From STF1-184 sp050178795 (GTDB lineage Bacteria; Bacillota; Clostridia; Christensenellales; UBA1242): 64,000 bases of DNA. Positions 17,587-25,875 of this stretch are shown in pieces. Location: contig JBFXFT010000001.1 of assembly GCA_050178795.1 (NCBI GenBank), positions 62,001-126,000 of the forward strand. The letters are read 5' to 3'. The notes under the pieces are model-generated. The model searched no databases, was not told where the DNA came from, and saw only the letters and a list, made by a program, of their open reading frames with translations. Every line of letters begins with the position of its first letter. Position 1 is the stretch's first letter. Made by a program: the position numbers and the translations under genes.

Positions 17587-19548
17587 TCAACTGTTTATCA
17601 ACTTTAAAAATTCGCTTTCTGAATAAATTTTTACGCCTAATTCCTGTGCTTTTGCTAGTTTGCTACCAGCACTTTCGCCAGCGAGTACAAAGTCTGTATT
17701 TTTACTTACTGTGCTAACCACACTTGCACCCATTTTTTCAAGTAAATCTGTCATTTCTCGTCTACCATAATGTTCCAAAGTGCCTGTTAGCACAACCTTT
17801 TTGCCCCAAAATAAGTTATTTGTGGTTTCTTCTTTTTGTTCTTCTAATTTTATGCCAACATATTTTAGGTCGTTTAGTAGCCAGTCGCTTATTGGGTTTT
17901 TAAAAAACTCAATTATGTTGCTAGCCAAAACTTCGCCAATTTCGTGAAGAGCTAAAAGGTCTTCTTTTGTTGCCATTTTTAGGTTGTCTAGCGTCTTAAA
18001 TTTTTTTGCTAAATCTTTGCTTGCTTTAACGCCTATTCCATTTATTCCAAGTGCAAATATGAACTTATTTAAAGTTGTATTTTTGCTGTTTTTTATTGCC
18101 TCAATAATGTTGTTTGCTTTTTTTTCTTTAAAACCGTCAAGGGTTAGTAATTCCTCTTTTGTTAGTTTATAAAGGTCACTAAAACTCCTTAAATGCAATT
18201 TTTGGTACATAGTTTCAACCGTTTTGTCGCTAAGCCCTTCAATATTCATAGCGTCTCTACTAGTAAAGTGAGTAATTCTATCCTTAATTTGCTCTTCACA
18301 GTCGTAATAGTTGCGACAGAATAAATTTGCTCCGTCTTCAACTAAAACAGAGTGACAACTAGGACAATAAACAGGTTTTTCAACAGGTTTAGAGTCTTTT
18401 GTTAACCTTGCTACACCCAAAATTTCTGGTATAACTTCATTACTGCGCCTTACAAATACATAACTATTTAATTTTATTTTTTTTCTTTCAATATCGCCAA
18501 AATTGTTTAGTGTGGCGCGCCTAATTGTTGCGCCTGCTAATTCAACAGGGTCTAAAATTGCTATTGGGGTAATTTTGCCTGTACGACCGACCTGCCAAAC
18601 AACGTCTTCAAGTTTGGTAGATAGTTCCTCAGGGGCAAATTTATAGGCTATTGCAAAGCGAGGAAATTTTGCCGTATAGCCAAGTTCTTCCCTTCCTGCA
18701 ATATCGTTTAATTTTATCACTATGCCGTCAATCAAAATGTCTAAGTTTTGCTTACCCACTTCCATTTCGTCAATTTTATTTTTTATGTCTATAAACTTAG
18801 AATATAAATTAAACTCTTTTGCAACATAAAATTTATTCTCTTTTAAAAACTCATACTGCTCTTCTTGGGTTGCAAACTTTTTATTTTCTATAAAGTTTAC
18901 AGAATAAAAAATTACGTCCAAATTTCTGCTTGCAGTTACTTTTGGGTCTAAGTTTCTTATTGCGCCTGCTACGCCGTTGCGTGCATTTTTTAGTGGTTCA
19001 TCTGCTTTTGCGTTGTATTTTTTTAGAGCACTCAGTTTCATTATACCTTCGCCCTGAACTATTACTTCGCCCTTAAAATTAATTGTAAGTGGCACAGTTT
19101 TAATGGTTTTAACCTGTGCTGTTACGTCTTCACCAACTGAGCCATTGCCACGAGTTGCGGCATTTATAAGTTCGCCATTTTTATAGGTTATGCTAATTGT
19201 AAGCCCATCATATTTACTTTCAACCGAAAATTCTGCGTTTGGAATTTTACTTTTTACATCTTTTACCCATTCTTCAAGCGCTTCAAAGGTGTTGCACTTA
19301 TTTAGACTATAAAGTTGTACTTTATGGGTGTACTTTTCAAAACCGTCAATAATTTCTCCACCCACTCTTTTAGTTGGAGAGTTTGGTAAAACTACGCCTG
19401 TCTTACTTTCAAGTTTTAAAAGTTCGTCATAAAGTTTGTCCCACTCGCCGTCGCTAATTGTGGGATTATCTAAAGAATAGTAGTTGTAGTTGTGATAATT
19501 AATCGTCTCAACCAACTCTTTCATTCTGTTTTTTAAACTTTCGTCCAT
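17587..19548 (-). CDS. ligA: NAD-dependent DNA ligase
   Basis: 653 residues. Seals nicks in replication and repair using NAD. The adenylation lysine is in ESKYDGLTIS (most members have LKIDG, so this is a mild variant). The Zn finger has C..C...C....C (YCPSC ... FC...DC). HhH repeats (LDGFKEKKANNI, GINGIGVKASK, LHEIGEVLA) and a C-terminal BRCT domain (KKVVLTGTLEHYGRREM) complete the enzyme. Paired with pcrA, a common order. Confidence 0.97.
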   Translation of the reverse strand: MDESLKNRMKELVETINYHNYNYYSLDNPTISDGEWDKLYDELLKLESKTGVVLPNSPTKRVGGEIIDGFEKYTHKVQLYSLNKCNTFEALEEWVKDVKSKIPNAEFSVESKYDGLTISITYKNGELINAATRGNGSVGEDVTAQVKTIKTVPLTINFKGEVIVQGEGIMKLSALKKYNAKADEPLKNARNGVAGAIRNLDPKVTASRNLDVIFYSVNFIENKKFATQEEQYEFLKENKFYVAKEFNLYSKFIDIKNKIDEMEVGKQNLDILIDGIVIKLNDIAGREELGYTAKFPRFAIAYKFAPEELSTKLEDVVWQVGRTGKITPIAILDPVELAGATIRRATLNNFGDIERKKIKLNSYVFVRRSNEVIPEILGVARLTKDSKPVEKPVYCPSCHSVLVEDGANLFCRNYYDCEEQIKDRITHFTSRDAMNIEGLSDKTVETMYQKLHLRSFSDLYKLTKEELLTLDGFKEKKANNIIEAIKNSKNTTLNKFIFALGINGIGVKASKDLAKKFKTLDNLKMATKEDLLALHEIGEVLASNIIEFFKNPISDWLLNDLKYVGIKLEEQKEETTNNLFWGKKVVLTGTLEHYGRREMTDLLEKMGASVVSTVSKNTDFVLAGESAGSKLAKAQELGVKIYSESEFLKLINS

Positions 19549-19562
19549 TAGAATGTGTCTCC

Positions 19563-21791
19563 TTATATTATTTCAAGTGGAGCAAAATTTAACGCTAAAA
19601 TTTTTGTTCCAAAGGTTTCAAAGTCAATTTTTGCTGTTCTTGTTGAGCCCTCACCACTGAGAGACAAAACAAAACCAATTCCAAATTTTGGGTGTCTAAC
19701 CCTGTCGTTTACTTTTAGAGTATTTACAATGTCTTTTGAAACAGTGGTTGGCTTTTTGTTTTCTACCACTATTTCATTTAGAGATGAAATAACTGTTTTA
19801 ACTGGATTATAAATTGGATCGTAGTAATTGTCTTCATAATAATCGCGCTCTTTTTTAGTGTCTGCAATTAGTCCTGCCTCTTTTAAAAATTGGCTAGGTA
19901 ACATAAAACTCGTTTCGCCATATAAGAACCTGCTTTGGCAATTTGTTATGTAAAGTCGCTCCTTTGCCCTTGTAATTGCGACATACATAAGCCTTCTTTC
20001 TTCTTCTAGGTCGTCATCTGAACTGTCCCTACGCTTTATAGGAAAAATTCCGTCCTCAACGCCTACAATAAACACAACCTTAAATTCTAAACCTTTAACA
20101 CCATGCACTGTTGCCAAGGTTATTGAATTGTTTTCTTCGTCATAGGTGTCAATGTCTGTAAATAGGCTAATGCTTTGCAAATATTCGCTCAAAGTTGCGT
20201 CAATATTTTCCTCTTCATAGTCTTTAACCGACTTTATAAACTCGTTTAGGTTATAAAGCCTGCTTTCGTCTTCTTCTTTGCCTGAATTATATGCCTCTGC
20301 AAAATTTACAAAGTCAATTAAATACTCTACAAACTCGCTAAGTTTTAAAACACTGCTCTTTTCAATTAGATTTTGCATAATTTTAGCAAACTCTAAAAAC
20401 TTGTTTAAAGCGCCAGTGCTTAAATTTGAGTTTTCGGTTAAATTTAGTATAGTCTCAAATGGTCCATTATTTTCATTAACCGCTACCATATAGTCCTTTA
20501 AACTTAAAAGTGCTGCTGAACCTATGCCACGTTTAGGAAAATTTATTACCCTATTAAAACTTGCCATGTCTTTTGGGTTTACAAGCAGTTTTAAATAGGC
20601 TATTACATTTTTAATTTCTGCCCTGTCGTAGAACTTCATACCCCCAAACACCCTATATGGCAAGTTGAACTCTAAAAGTTTTTCTTCAAAGTGCCTTGTA
20701 AGTGCGTTTAAACGCATTAAAATTGCTATATCTGAGTAATTGTAGTTATTTCTATGAACCAAGTTATATATTGTTTCTGCGACGTAGTCTGCCTCGTATC
20801 GCTCGTTATATGGCGAACTGTATTCCACTTTAACGCCGTCTTCTTTGTCCGTCCAAAGTTGTTTTTCAAGCCTACTCGTATTGTGCTTTATTACCTTGTT
20901 TGCGACCTCTAATATCTTTTTAGTGGAGCGGTAATTTTGTTCAAGTTTTATTATTTTTACATTTTCATAGTCTTCTGTAAATTTGAAAATATGTGTGGAG
21001 TTTGCACCGCGCCAAGTGTATATGCATTGGTCTTCGTCACCCACTACAAAAATGTTTTTATATTTACCTGCTAAAATTTGCATAAGGTCGTATTGAACTT
21101 TGTTGGTGTCTTGAAATTCGTCAATATGAATGTATTTAAACTTGTTTTGGTAGTATTCTCTAACATCTTCATATTGCGCTAAAAGTTTGTAAGTATAGGT
21201 TAGCAAACTATCAAAATCTAGTGCGTTATTTGCGTTCATTTTTTGCTCATATTTTTGCATTAGGTCAATTAAAAGGTCAACGTCTTTGTAATAACTTATT
21301 TCGTTAGCATAACTATCTAGTGATATGTTTTTATTTTTATAGTTTGATATGTTCCATTCTAGTTTTTCTAAATAGTCTTTGTCTTCTATTTTTGCGTCTG
21401 CAATTATACCCTTTAAAATTCGTGCTCTATCGTCCGTGTCGTAAATAGAAAAATTGACGGTGTAGCCTTGTAATCTTTCAATATTGCGGTTTTCCCTAAG
21501 TAGTCTTACGCACATTGAGTGAAATGTCATAACCCACATATTGTTTGCAGATACATCGGTAAGCATGCTATTTAGCCTTTCTTTCATTTCGCTTGCCGCT
21601 TTATTGGTAAAAGTAACCGCCAAAATGTTATATGGGCTAATATGTAAATTTTCAATTAAATTAGCAATTCTAAATGTTAAAACCCTCGTTTTACCGCTTC
21701 CAGCACCAGCCGTAACAAGCACAGCACCCTGTGTATTATTTACCGCTTCTAGTTGCTCTCTATTCAAAGTTGCAAAGTTAAGTTTTGACAT
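19563..21791 (-). CDS. pcrA: ATP-dependent DNA helicase PcrA/UvrD
   Basis: 742 residues from the ATG at 21791, with AAAGGG upstream; a TTG five codons earlier lacks an SD. SF1A helicase for repair and plasmid/rolling-circle replication. Motifs: TAGAGSGKTRVL (Walker A), HIDEFQDTN, GDEDQCIYTWRGA (usually GDDDQSIYGWRGA), QNYRST, VHGVKGLEF and VAITRAKERLY. The C-terminal Tudor-like RNA polymerase-binding part (VNDRVRHPKFGIG) is present. Confidence 0.96.
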   Translation of the reverse strand: MSKLNFATLNREQLEAVNNTQGAVLVTAGAGSGKTRVLTFRIANLIENLHISPYNILAVTFTNKAASEMKERLNSMLTDVSANNMWVMTFHSMCVRLLRENRNIERLQGYTVNFSIYDTDDRARILKGIIADAKIEDKDYLEKLEWNISNYKNKNISLDSYANEISYYKDVDLLIDLMQKYEQKMNANNALDFDSLLTYTYKLLAQYEDVREYYQNKFKYIHIDEFQDTNKVQYDLMQILAGKYKNIFVVGDEDQCIYTWRGANSTHIFKFTEDYENVKIIKLEQNYRSTKKILEVANKVIKHNTSRLEKQLWTDKEDGVKVEYSSPYNERYEADYVAETIYNLVHRNNYNYSDIAILMRLNALTRHFEEKLLEFNLPYRVFGGMKFYDRAEIKNVIAYLKLLVNPKDMASFNRVINFPKRGIGSAALLSLKDYMVAVNENNGPFETILNLTENSNLSTGALNKFLEFAKIMQNLIEKSSVLKLSEFVEYLIDFVNFAEAYNSGKEEDESRLYNLNEFIKSVKDYEEENIDATLSEYLQSISLFTDIDTYDEENNSITLATVHGVKGLEFKVVFIVGVEDGIFPIKRRDSSDDDLEEERRLMYVAITRAKERLYITNCQSRFLYGETSFMLPSQFLKEAGLIADTKKERDYYEDNYYDPIYNPVKTVISSLNEIVVENKKPTTVSKDIVNTLKVNDRVRHPKFGIGFVLSLSGEGSTRTAKIDFETFGTKILALNFAPLEII

Positions 21792-21886
21792 AAAAAACCC
21801 TTTCAAAATTAATTACTATAATTTTAGCATAAAGAGCGCTTTTTAACAACCACAAACGCATAAAAAATAAAACAAAACATAAAACA

Positions 21887-21917
21887 AAAAACGCACCCAA
21901 ATTTTAGATGCGTTTTT
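21887..21917 (-). terminator. Terminator of rpsU
   Basis: On the minus strand AAAAACGCA ... TGCGTTTTT with a 13-base loop, followed by T-rich sequence, right after the rpsU stop. Confidence 0.75.
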
Positions 21918-21922
21918 AATAA

Positions 21923-22105
21923 TTAGTGTTTTTTTGCGTTGCGCTTTCTTGCTGCTATAGCCTTCATTTTGCGTTTTACGCTTGGTTTTTCATATTCTCT
22001 TCTTTTTCTTAATTCGCCGATGATGCCGTCTTTTTGACATTTGCGTTTAAAACGTTTGATTGCGCTTTCAACACTTTCATTTTCGCCAACTTTTACTGTT
22101 GCCAC
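21923..22105 (-). CDS. rpsU: 30S ribosomal protein bS21
   Basis: 60 residues, basic, with the family signature: VESAIKRFKRKCQKDGII and a Arg/Lys-rich C-terminus. Last gene of a run with HIT, mtaB and rsmE that sits after dnaJ in many Clostridia. Confidence 0.95.
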   Translation of the reverse strand: MATVKVGENESVESAIKRFKRKCQKDGIIGELRKRREYEKPSVKRKMKAIAARKRNAKKH

Positions 22106-22205
22106 TTCTTTTCACCACCTTTGCTTTAAGCTAAATTTGTATTTTTTAATACCGCTACTAGTATACTATAAAAAGACTAAAAGTCAAGCACTTTTAACAA
22201 ACTTT

Positions 22206-22544
22206 TTAAGCGGGATTCCAACCCATTTTTTGACCTGCTAAAATATGAATATGTAGGTGCTCCACCGCTTGTCCTGCGTCTTCCCCTTGGTTTATTACAA
22301 GCCTGTAACCATTTTCTAGGTGCAAAACATTTTTTAACTCTGCTATTTTAAAAATGCTCTCCGCAAGTTGTTTTTGAGCCTTTTTGCTTGCCTCTTCTAA
22401 GTGAGAGTAATGTATTTTTGGTATTAACAAATAATGATATTTACTCACTGGATTAATGTCTTTAATAATTATCATATTTTTGTCTTCAAAGACCTTTTCT
22501 GCTGGTATTTTACCCTCTATAATTTTACAAAATATGCAATCCAT
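22206..22544 (-). CDS. HIT family nucleotide hydrolase (HinT-like)
   Basis: 112 residues. Histidine-triad motif HLHIHIL at H96, H98 and H100, and the N-terminal CIFCKIIEGKIPAEKV segment of the HinT branch. Members hydrolyse adenosine phosphoramidates; the biological role is unclear. It immediately follows mtaB (no gap). Confidence 0.95.
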   Translation of the reverse strand: MDCIFCKIIEGKIPAEKVFEDKNMIIIKDINPVSKYHYLLIPKIHYSHLEEASKKAQKQLAESIFKIAELKNVLHLENGYRLVINQGEDAGQAVEHLHIHILAGQKMGWNPA

Positions 22545-23807
22545 TTACTTTTCCTCCTCAATTATTTGCGCTAGTGCTCCGTCTTTAAAGCGCTCAATTA
22601 ATTTTACTTTTACAAACTCCCCACTTGTAATTTTATTGTTTAGTGGAATATAAACTTTAATAAAATATTCGGTATGACCCCTTAAATAACCGTCATATTC
22701 TTCCTCTATTAGCACCGTTTGCATAGTACCTAAACTCTTCTTTATATAGTCGTCAATTGACCTCTGTTTTACCTTAAGTGCTTCTTGTACTCTGGCTTTT
22801 ATTATTTCTGGTGCAAGTTCTTTTAACTCGTATGCCTTTGTACCTTTCCTTTTAGAGTAAGGGAAAACGTGAATATCAAAGAATTTTGCTCTCTTTAAGG
22901 TTTTCAAAGTCTCTTTAAAATTTTTGTCCGTTTCTGTACTAAAACCAACTATTAAGTCGGTAGTTATTGCGGCGTTTTGAAAGTATTTACGTATAAGTTT
23001 TACTTTATCCAAGTACTCTTTTACGCTATATTTTCGGTTCATTGCTTTTAGTACTTCATCACTACCGCTTTGAAGGCTTAAATGAAAGTGTGGTGCAAAA
23101 TTTGGCACTTCTTTTAATACCTTTAAAAAGTCGTCAGTTATTATGTTCGCCTCTAAACTGCTTATTCTTATCCTTGCATCAATTTTGCCCATTTCTGCCA
23201 TAAGAACTGAGAGTGCTAACTTGCCATTTATTTTATAATCTGAGGTGTTTATGCCTGTTATTACAATTTCGTTTGTGTGTTTTGCTAGTTCTGTTGCCTC
23301 TTCAATTATTGAATTTAGGTCTCTACTTCTGCTTCTGCCCCTCAAATATGGTATTAAACAATAAGCACAAAAGTTGTCGCAACCGTCTTGCACTTTTAGC
23401 GTTGCACGCGTCTTTGTTAGACCTGCAAAAAAGTTGTTTTCGTACTCTGAAGGTAGCGGAACAGTTAAATTGCCCTCTTTATTTAAAAGTTGCGGTATTA
23501 AATGCTTACCGCCAACGCCTAAAACCGCCTGCACGTTGTCCCTATCTAAAAATTGGTCTGGATTATTCTCGCTAGCACAACCCATTACAATTACCTTTGC
23601 TTTTTCGTTTAGTTTTTTAATTTTTGCAAGCACTTGTCTACTCTTTTTTTCACTTTCTAGTGTTACTGCACATGTGTTTAATATGTATAAATCAGCAACT
23701 TCTAGACTAGTTGAAACCTCGTGCCCCTCGTTTTGAAGGGAAAGAGCAAGGCTGTCGCTTTCGTATTGATTGACCTTGCAACCAAGCGTAAATATTACTA
23801 TTTTCAT
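22545..23807 (-). CDS. mtaB: tRNA t6A37 methylthiotransferase MtaB
   Basis: 420 residues. Radical-SAM methylthiotransferase that turns t6A37 into ms2t6A in tRNAs reading ANN codons. N-terminal cluster cysteines C10, C46 and C77; radical-SAM cluster C143, C147 and C150 (CDNFCAYC). A TRAM domain forms the C-terminus (VKVKLIERFKDGALAQI). Shares one base with rsmE. The t6A pathway is partly visible at the other end of this window (tsaB, tsaE). Confidence 0.94.
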   Translation of the reverse strand: MKIVIFTLGCKVNQYESDSLALSLQNEGHEVSTSLEVADLYILNTCAVTLESEKKSRQVLAKIKKLNEKAKVIVMGCASENNPDQFLDRDNVQAVLGVGGKHLIPQLLNKEGNLTVPLPSEYENNFFAGLTKTRATLKVQDGCDNFCAYCLIPYLRGRSRSRDLNSIIEEATELAKHTNEIVITGINTSDYKINGKLALSVLMAEMGKIDARIRISSLEANIITDDFLKVLKEVPNFAPHFHLSLQSGSDEVLKAMNRKYSVKEYLDKVKLIRKYFQNAAITTDLIVGFSTETDKNFKETLKTLKRAKFFDIHVFPYSKRKGTKAYELKELAPEIIKARVQEALKVKQRSIDDYIKKSLGTMQTVLIEEEYDGYLRGHTEYFIKVYIPLNNKITSGEFVKVKLIERFKDGALAQIIEEEK

Positions 23808-24547
23808 TACTCTAATTCCCCTAATTCGTACATAACAAGCCCTGTTAAAACTATGCTTGCAGTCTCTGCACGCAATATTCTCTCACCTAAACTTATAGTC
23901 TTTAAATTTTTGACATTACTCTCCAAAAATTCAACTTCACTTTCGCTAAAACCACCCTCACTACCTACGATGATTGCTACATTTTTTAGGTCTTTTTTAT
24001 TTTTTGTGGCTTCTTTTAAAGATACTCCGCCTTTTTCATAAGCGAGTAATACTAAGTCGTAACTTTTTAACTCTTCTGCAAGTTTTTTAATTGAAATAAT
24101 GGGGTTAATATCTAACATTTTGGCTCTGCCACATTGACGAGTGGCATTTAGGGCTATTTTTATTAATCTATCCTCTTTATTTTCGCCATTTTTTACCATT
24201 GTAAACTGGCTTGTAAAAGGTATTAGTTTTGTTGCACCAAGTTCGCTTATTTTTTGCAAAATTAGTTCAAATTTATCGCCTTTTACTAGCGCTTGGCAAA
24301 CGGTTAAATTAACTTTTGGCTCTGAAGTATTAAAGGTTTCGTCCTCAACCATAATAGTTAATGAGTTTTTTTGTATATTCTTAATTTGGCACAAAAAATC
24401 GTAACCTGTATTGTTACTAATGACTATTTTATCGCCCACTTTTTGCCTCATGACATTGACTATGTAGTTGTAATCATCTTTTACTAGGTCATAAGTGTTA
24501 TTTTTGAAAAGTTCTAAGTCCTTTACAAAAAACCTTTTATTCTCCAT
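23807..24547 (-). CDS. rsmE: 16S rRNA m3U1498 methyltransferase RsmE
   Basis: 246 residues, SPOUT methyltransferase with a deep knot. Motifs: an N-terminal PUA-like domain, KGDKFELILQKISELGATKLIPF, ATRQCGRAKML, VGSEGGFSESE and LGERILRAETA. Follows the dnaJ terminator by 45 bp. In Clostridia prmA usually sits between dnaJ and rsmE; it is absent here. Confidence 0.95.
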   Translation of the reverse strand: MENKRFFVKDLELFKNNTYDLVKDDYNYIVNVMRQKVGDKIVISNNTGYDFLCQIKNIQKNSLTIMVEDETFNTSEPKVNLTVCQALVKGDKFELILQKISELGATKLIPFTSQFTMVKNGENKEDRLIKIALNATRQCGRAKMLDINPIISIKKLAEELKSYDLVLLAYEKGGVSLKEATKNKKDLKNVAIIVGSEGGFSESEVEFLESNVKNLKTISLGERILRAETASIVLTGLVMYELGELE

Positions 24548-24591
24548 ATCTCAAATTCCTTTTTTCAAGTAGATAATAACATAAATAGCAC

Positions 24592-24620
24592 AAAAAATGT
24601 AGGATTTTCTCCTACATTTT
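24592..24620 (-). terminator. Terminator of the hrcA-dnaJ operon
   Basis: AAAAAATGTAGGA / TCCTACATTTTTT with a five-base loop; strong stem with T-run just past the dnaJ stop. Confidence 0.88.
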
Positions 24621-24621
24621 T

Positions 24622-25779
24622 TTATTTTTTATTAAGTTTATTCAAATATTGTTTGTATTGGGTATAATTTGCTTCATCGGAGTTGTTGTCAATTTCTTTA
24701 ATCATCGCTTTTACATCTTTGCTTAAAGTTTTTGGCATTTCAACTTCTACCGTTACAAATAGGTCACCCTTTGTGTCTCTTCTTAAACTCTTTATACCCT
24801 TATTTTTTATTTTAAAGGTTGAACCAGTTTGTGTTAATTCTGGAATTGTAAACTCAATTTTTTCCTTTATACCCGGAACTATTAGCGTTCCACCAAGTAG
24901 GCTAAGAGTGTAAGGAATTGGCACTTTAATGTATAGATTGTTGCCCTCTCTACGAAGTAGTTGGTGTTCCATTACAGATATTACAATTTTTAAGTCGCCT
25001 TTTGGTTGACCTTCCTTTCCTGCACTGCCCTCATTTTTAATGGTTAAAATTTGTCCATTATCTATTCCTGCTGGAATGGTTACAGATATTGTCCTATCTA
25101 CCCTTACTTTTCCTGTGCCGTTACAGGTTCCACATTTTTCTTTTATTTGTTTACCAGTTCCGTTGCAGGCTTTACACTCTGAAACATTTGTCATTCTGCC
25201 AAACATTGTATCTTGCGTATATTGTTTTTTACCAAGTCCATTACAAGAGGAACAAGTATAATATTCAGTGCCATTTTTAGCACCAGTGCCCTTGCAGGCT
25301 TTACATTCTTCATATCTTGTAATTCTTATATCTTTTTTAACACCTAGTGCTGCGTCTTCTAATGTTATGTCTAATTTGACCGCTATGTCTTCGCCTTTTA
25401 CAGTTTTGCGTGAGGTCGTTGCACCAGCACCAAAGCCAGAAAACATATTAAATAGGTCTTCAAAACCGCCACTAAAAGAACCAGTATTGTTAAAGCCACC
25501 AAAACCAGAGAATCCGCCAGTGCTACCACCAGCACCACCGCCAAAGCCCTTGAATTGTGGACCATCGGCAGAGCCATATTGGTCATAATTTGCACGCTTT
25601 GCTTTATCGCTCAGTACTTCGTTTGCCTCATTTATCTCTTTAAATTTATGAGCGGCATTTTCGTCGTCTTTATTTACGTCTGGGTGATACTTTTTAGCAA
25701 GTTTTCTGTAAGCAGATTTTATTTCGTCTTCTGTTGCATCTTTTTTAACGCCCAATATTTCGTAGTAATCTTTTGCCAC
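24622..25779 (-). CDS. dnaJ: Chaperone protein DnaJ
   Basis: 385 residues, type I J-protein. N-terminal J domain with HPD (KKYHPDVNKDD), a Gly/Phe-rich linker, four zinc repeats (CKACKGTG, CSSCNGLG, CKACNGTG, CGTCNGTG) and two beta-sandwich substrate-binding domains. Stimulates DnaK ATPase and delivers clients. Last gene of the hrcA-grpE-dnaK-dnaJ operon. Confidence 0.97.
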   Translation of the reverse strand: MAKDYYEILGVKKDATEDEIKSAYRKLAKKYHPDVNKDDENAAHKFKEINEANEVLSDKAKRANYDQYGSADGPQFKGFGGGAGGSTGGFSGFGGFNNTGSFSGGFEDLFNMFSGFGAGATTSRKTVKGEDIAVKLDITLEDAALGVKKDIRITRYEECKACKGTGAKNGTEYYTCSSCNGLGKKQYTQDTMFGRMTNVSECKACNGTGKQIKEKCGTCNGTGKVRVDRTISVTIPAGIDNGQILTIKNEGSAGKEGQPKGDLKIVISVMEHQLLRREGNNLYIKVPIPYTLSLLGGTLIVPGIKEKIEFTIPELTQTGSTFKIKNKGIKSLRRDTKGDLFVTVEVEMPKTLSKDVKAMIKEIDNNSDEANYTQYKQYLNKLNKK

Positions 25780-25819
25780 TATAGCTCTCCTAAAATTTTA
25801 ATTTTTGTTTATAGTATGT

Positions 25820-25843
25820 GCGTGCAAACTAATTTTTGCACGC
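25820..25843 (-). other. Hairpin in the dnaK-dnaJ gap
   Basis: Nine-pair stem GCGTGCAAA / TTTGCACGC with a six-base loop. There is no T-run, so it is not a classic terminator; it may be a mRNA stabiliser or processing site. An outer arm TTTATAG / CTATAAA could extend it. Confidence 0.5.
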
Positions 25844-25875
25844 AACAATCTATAAAATTTTAAAAAGGTTTGGAA

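Noticed and set aside
23213..23736. Two overlapping 120-codon frames on plus
   Set aside because: Antisense of mtaB; no SD and no family similarity.
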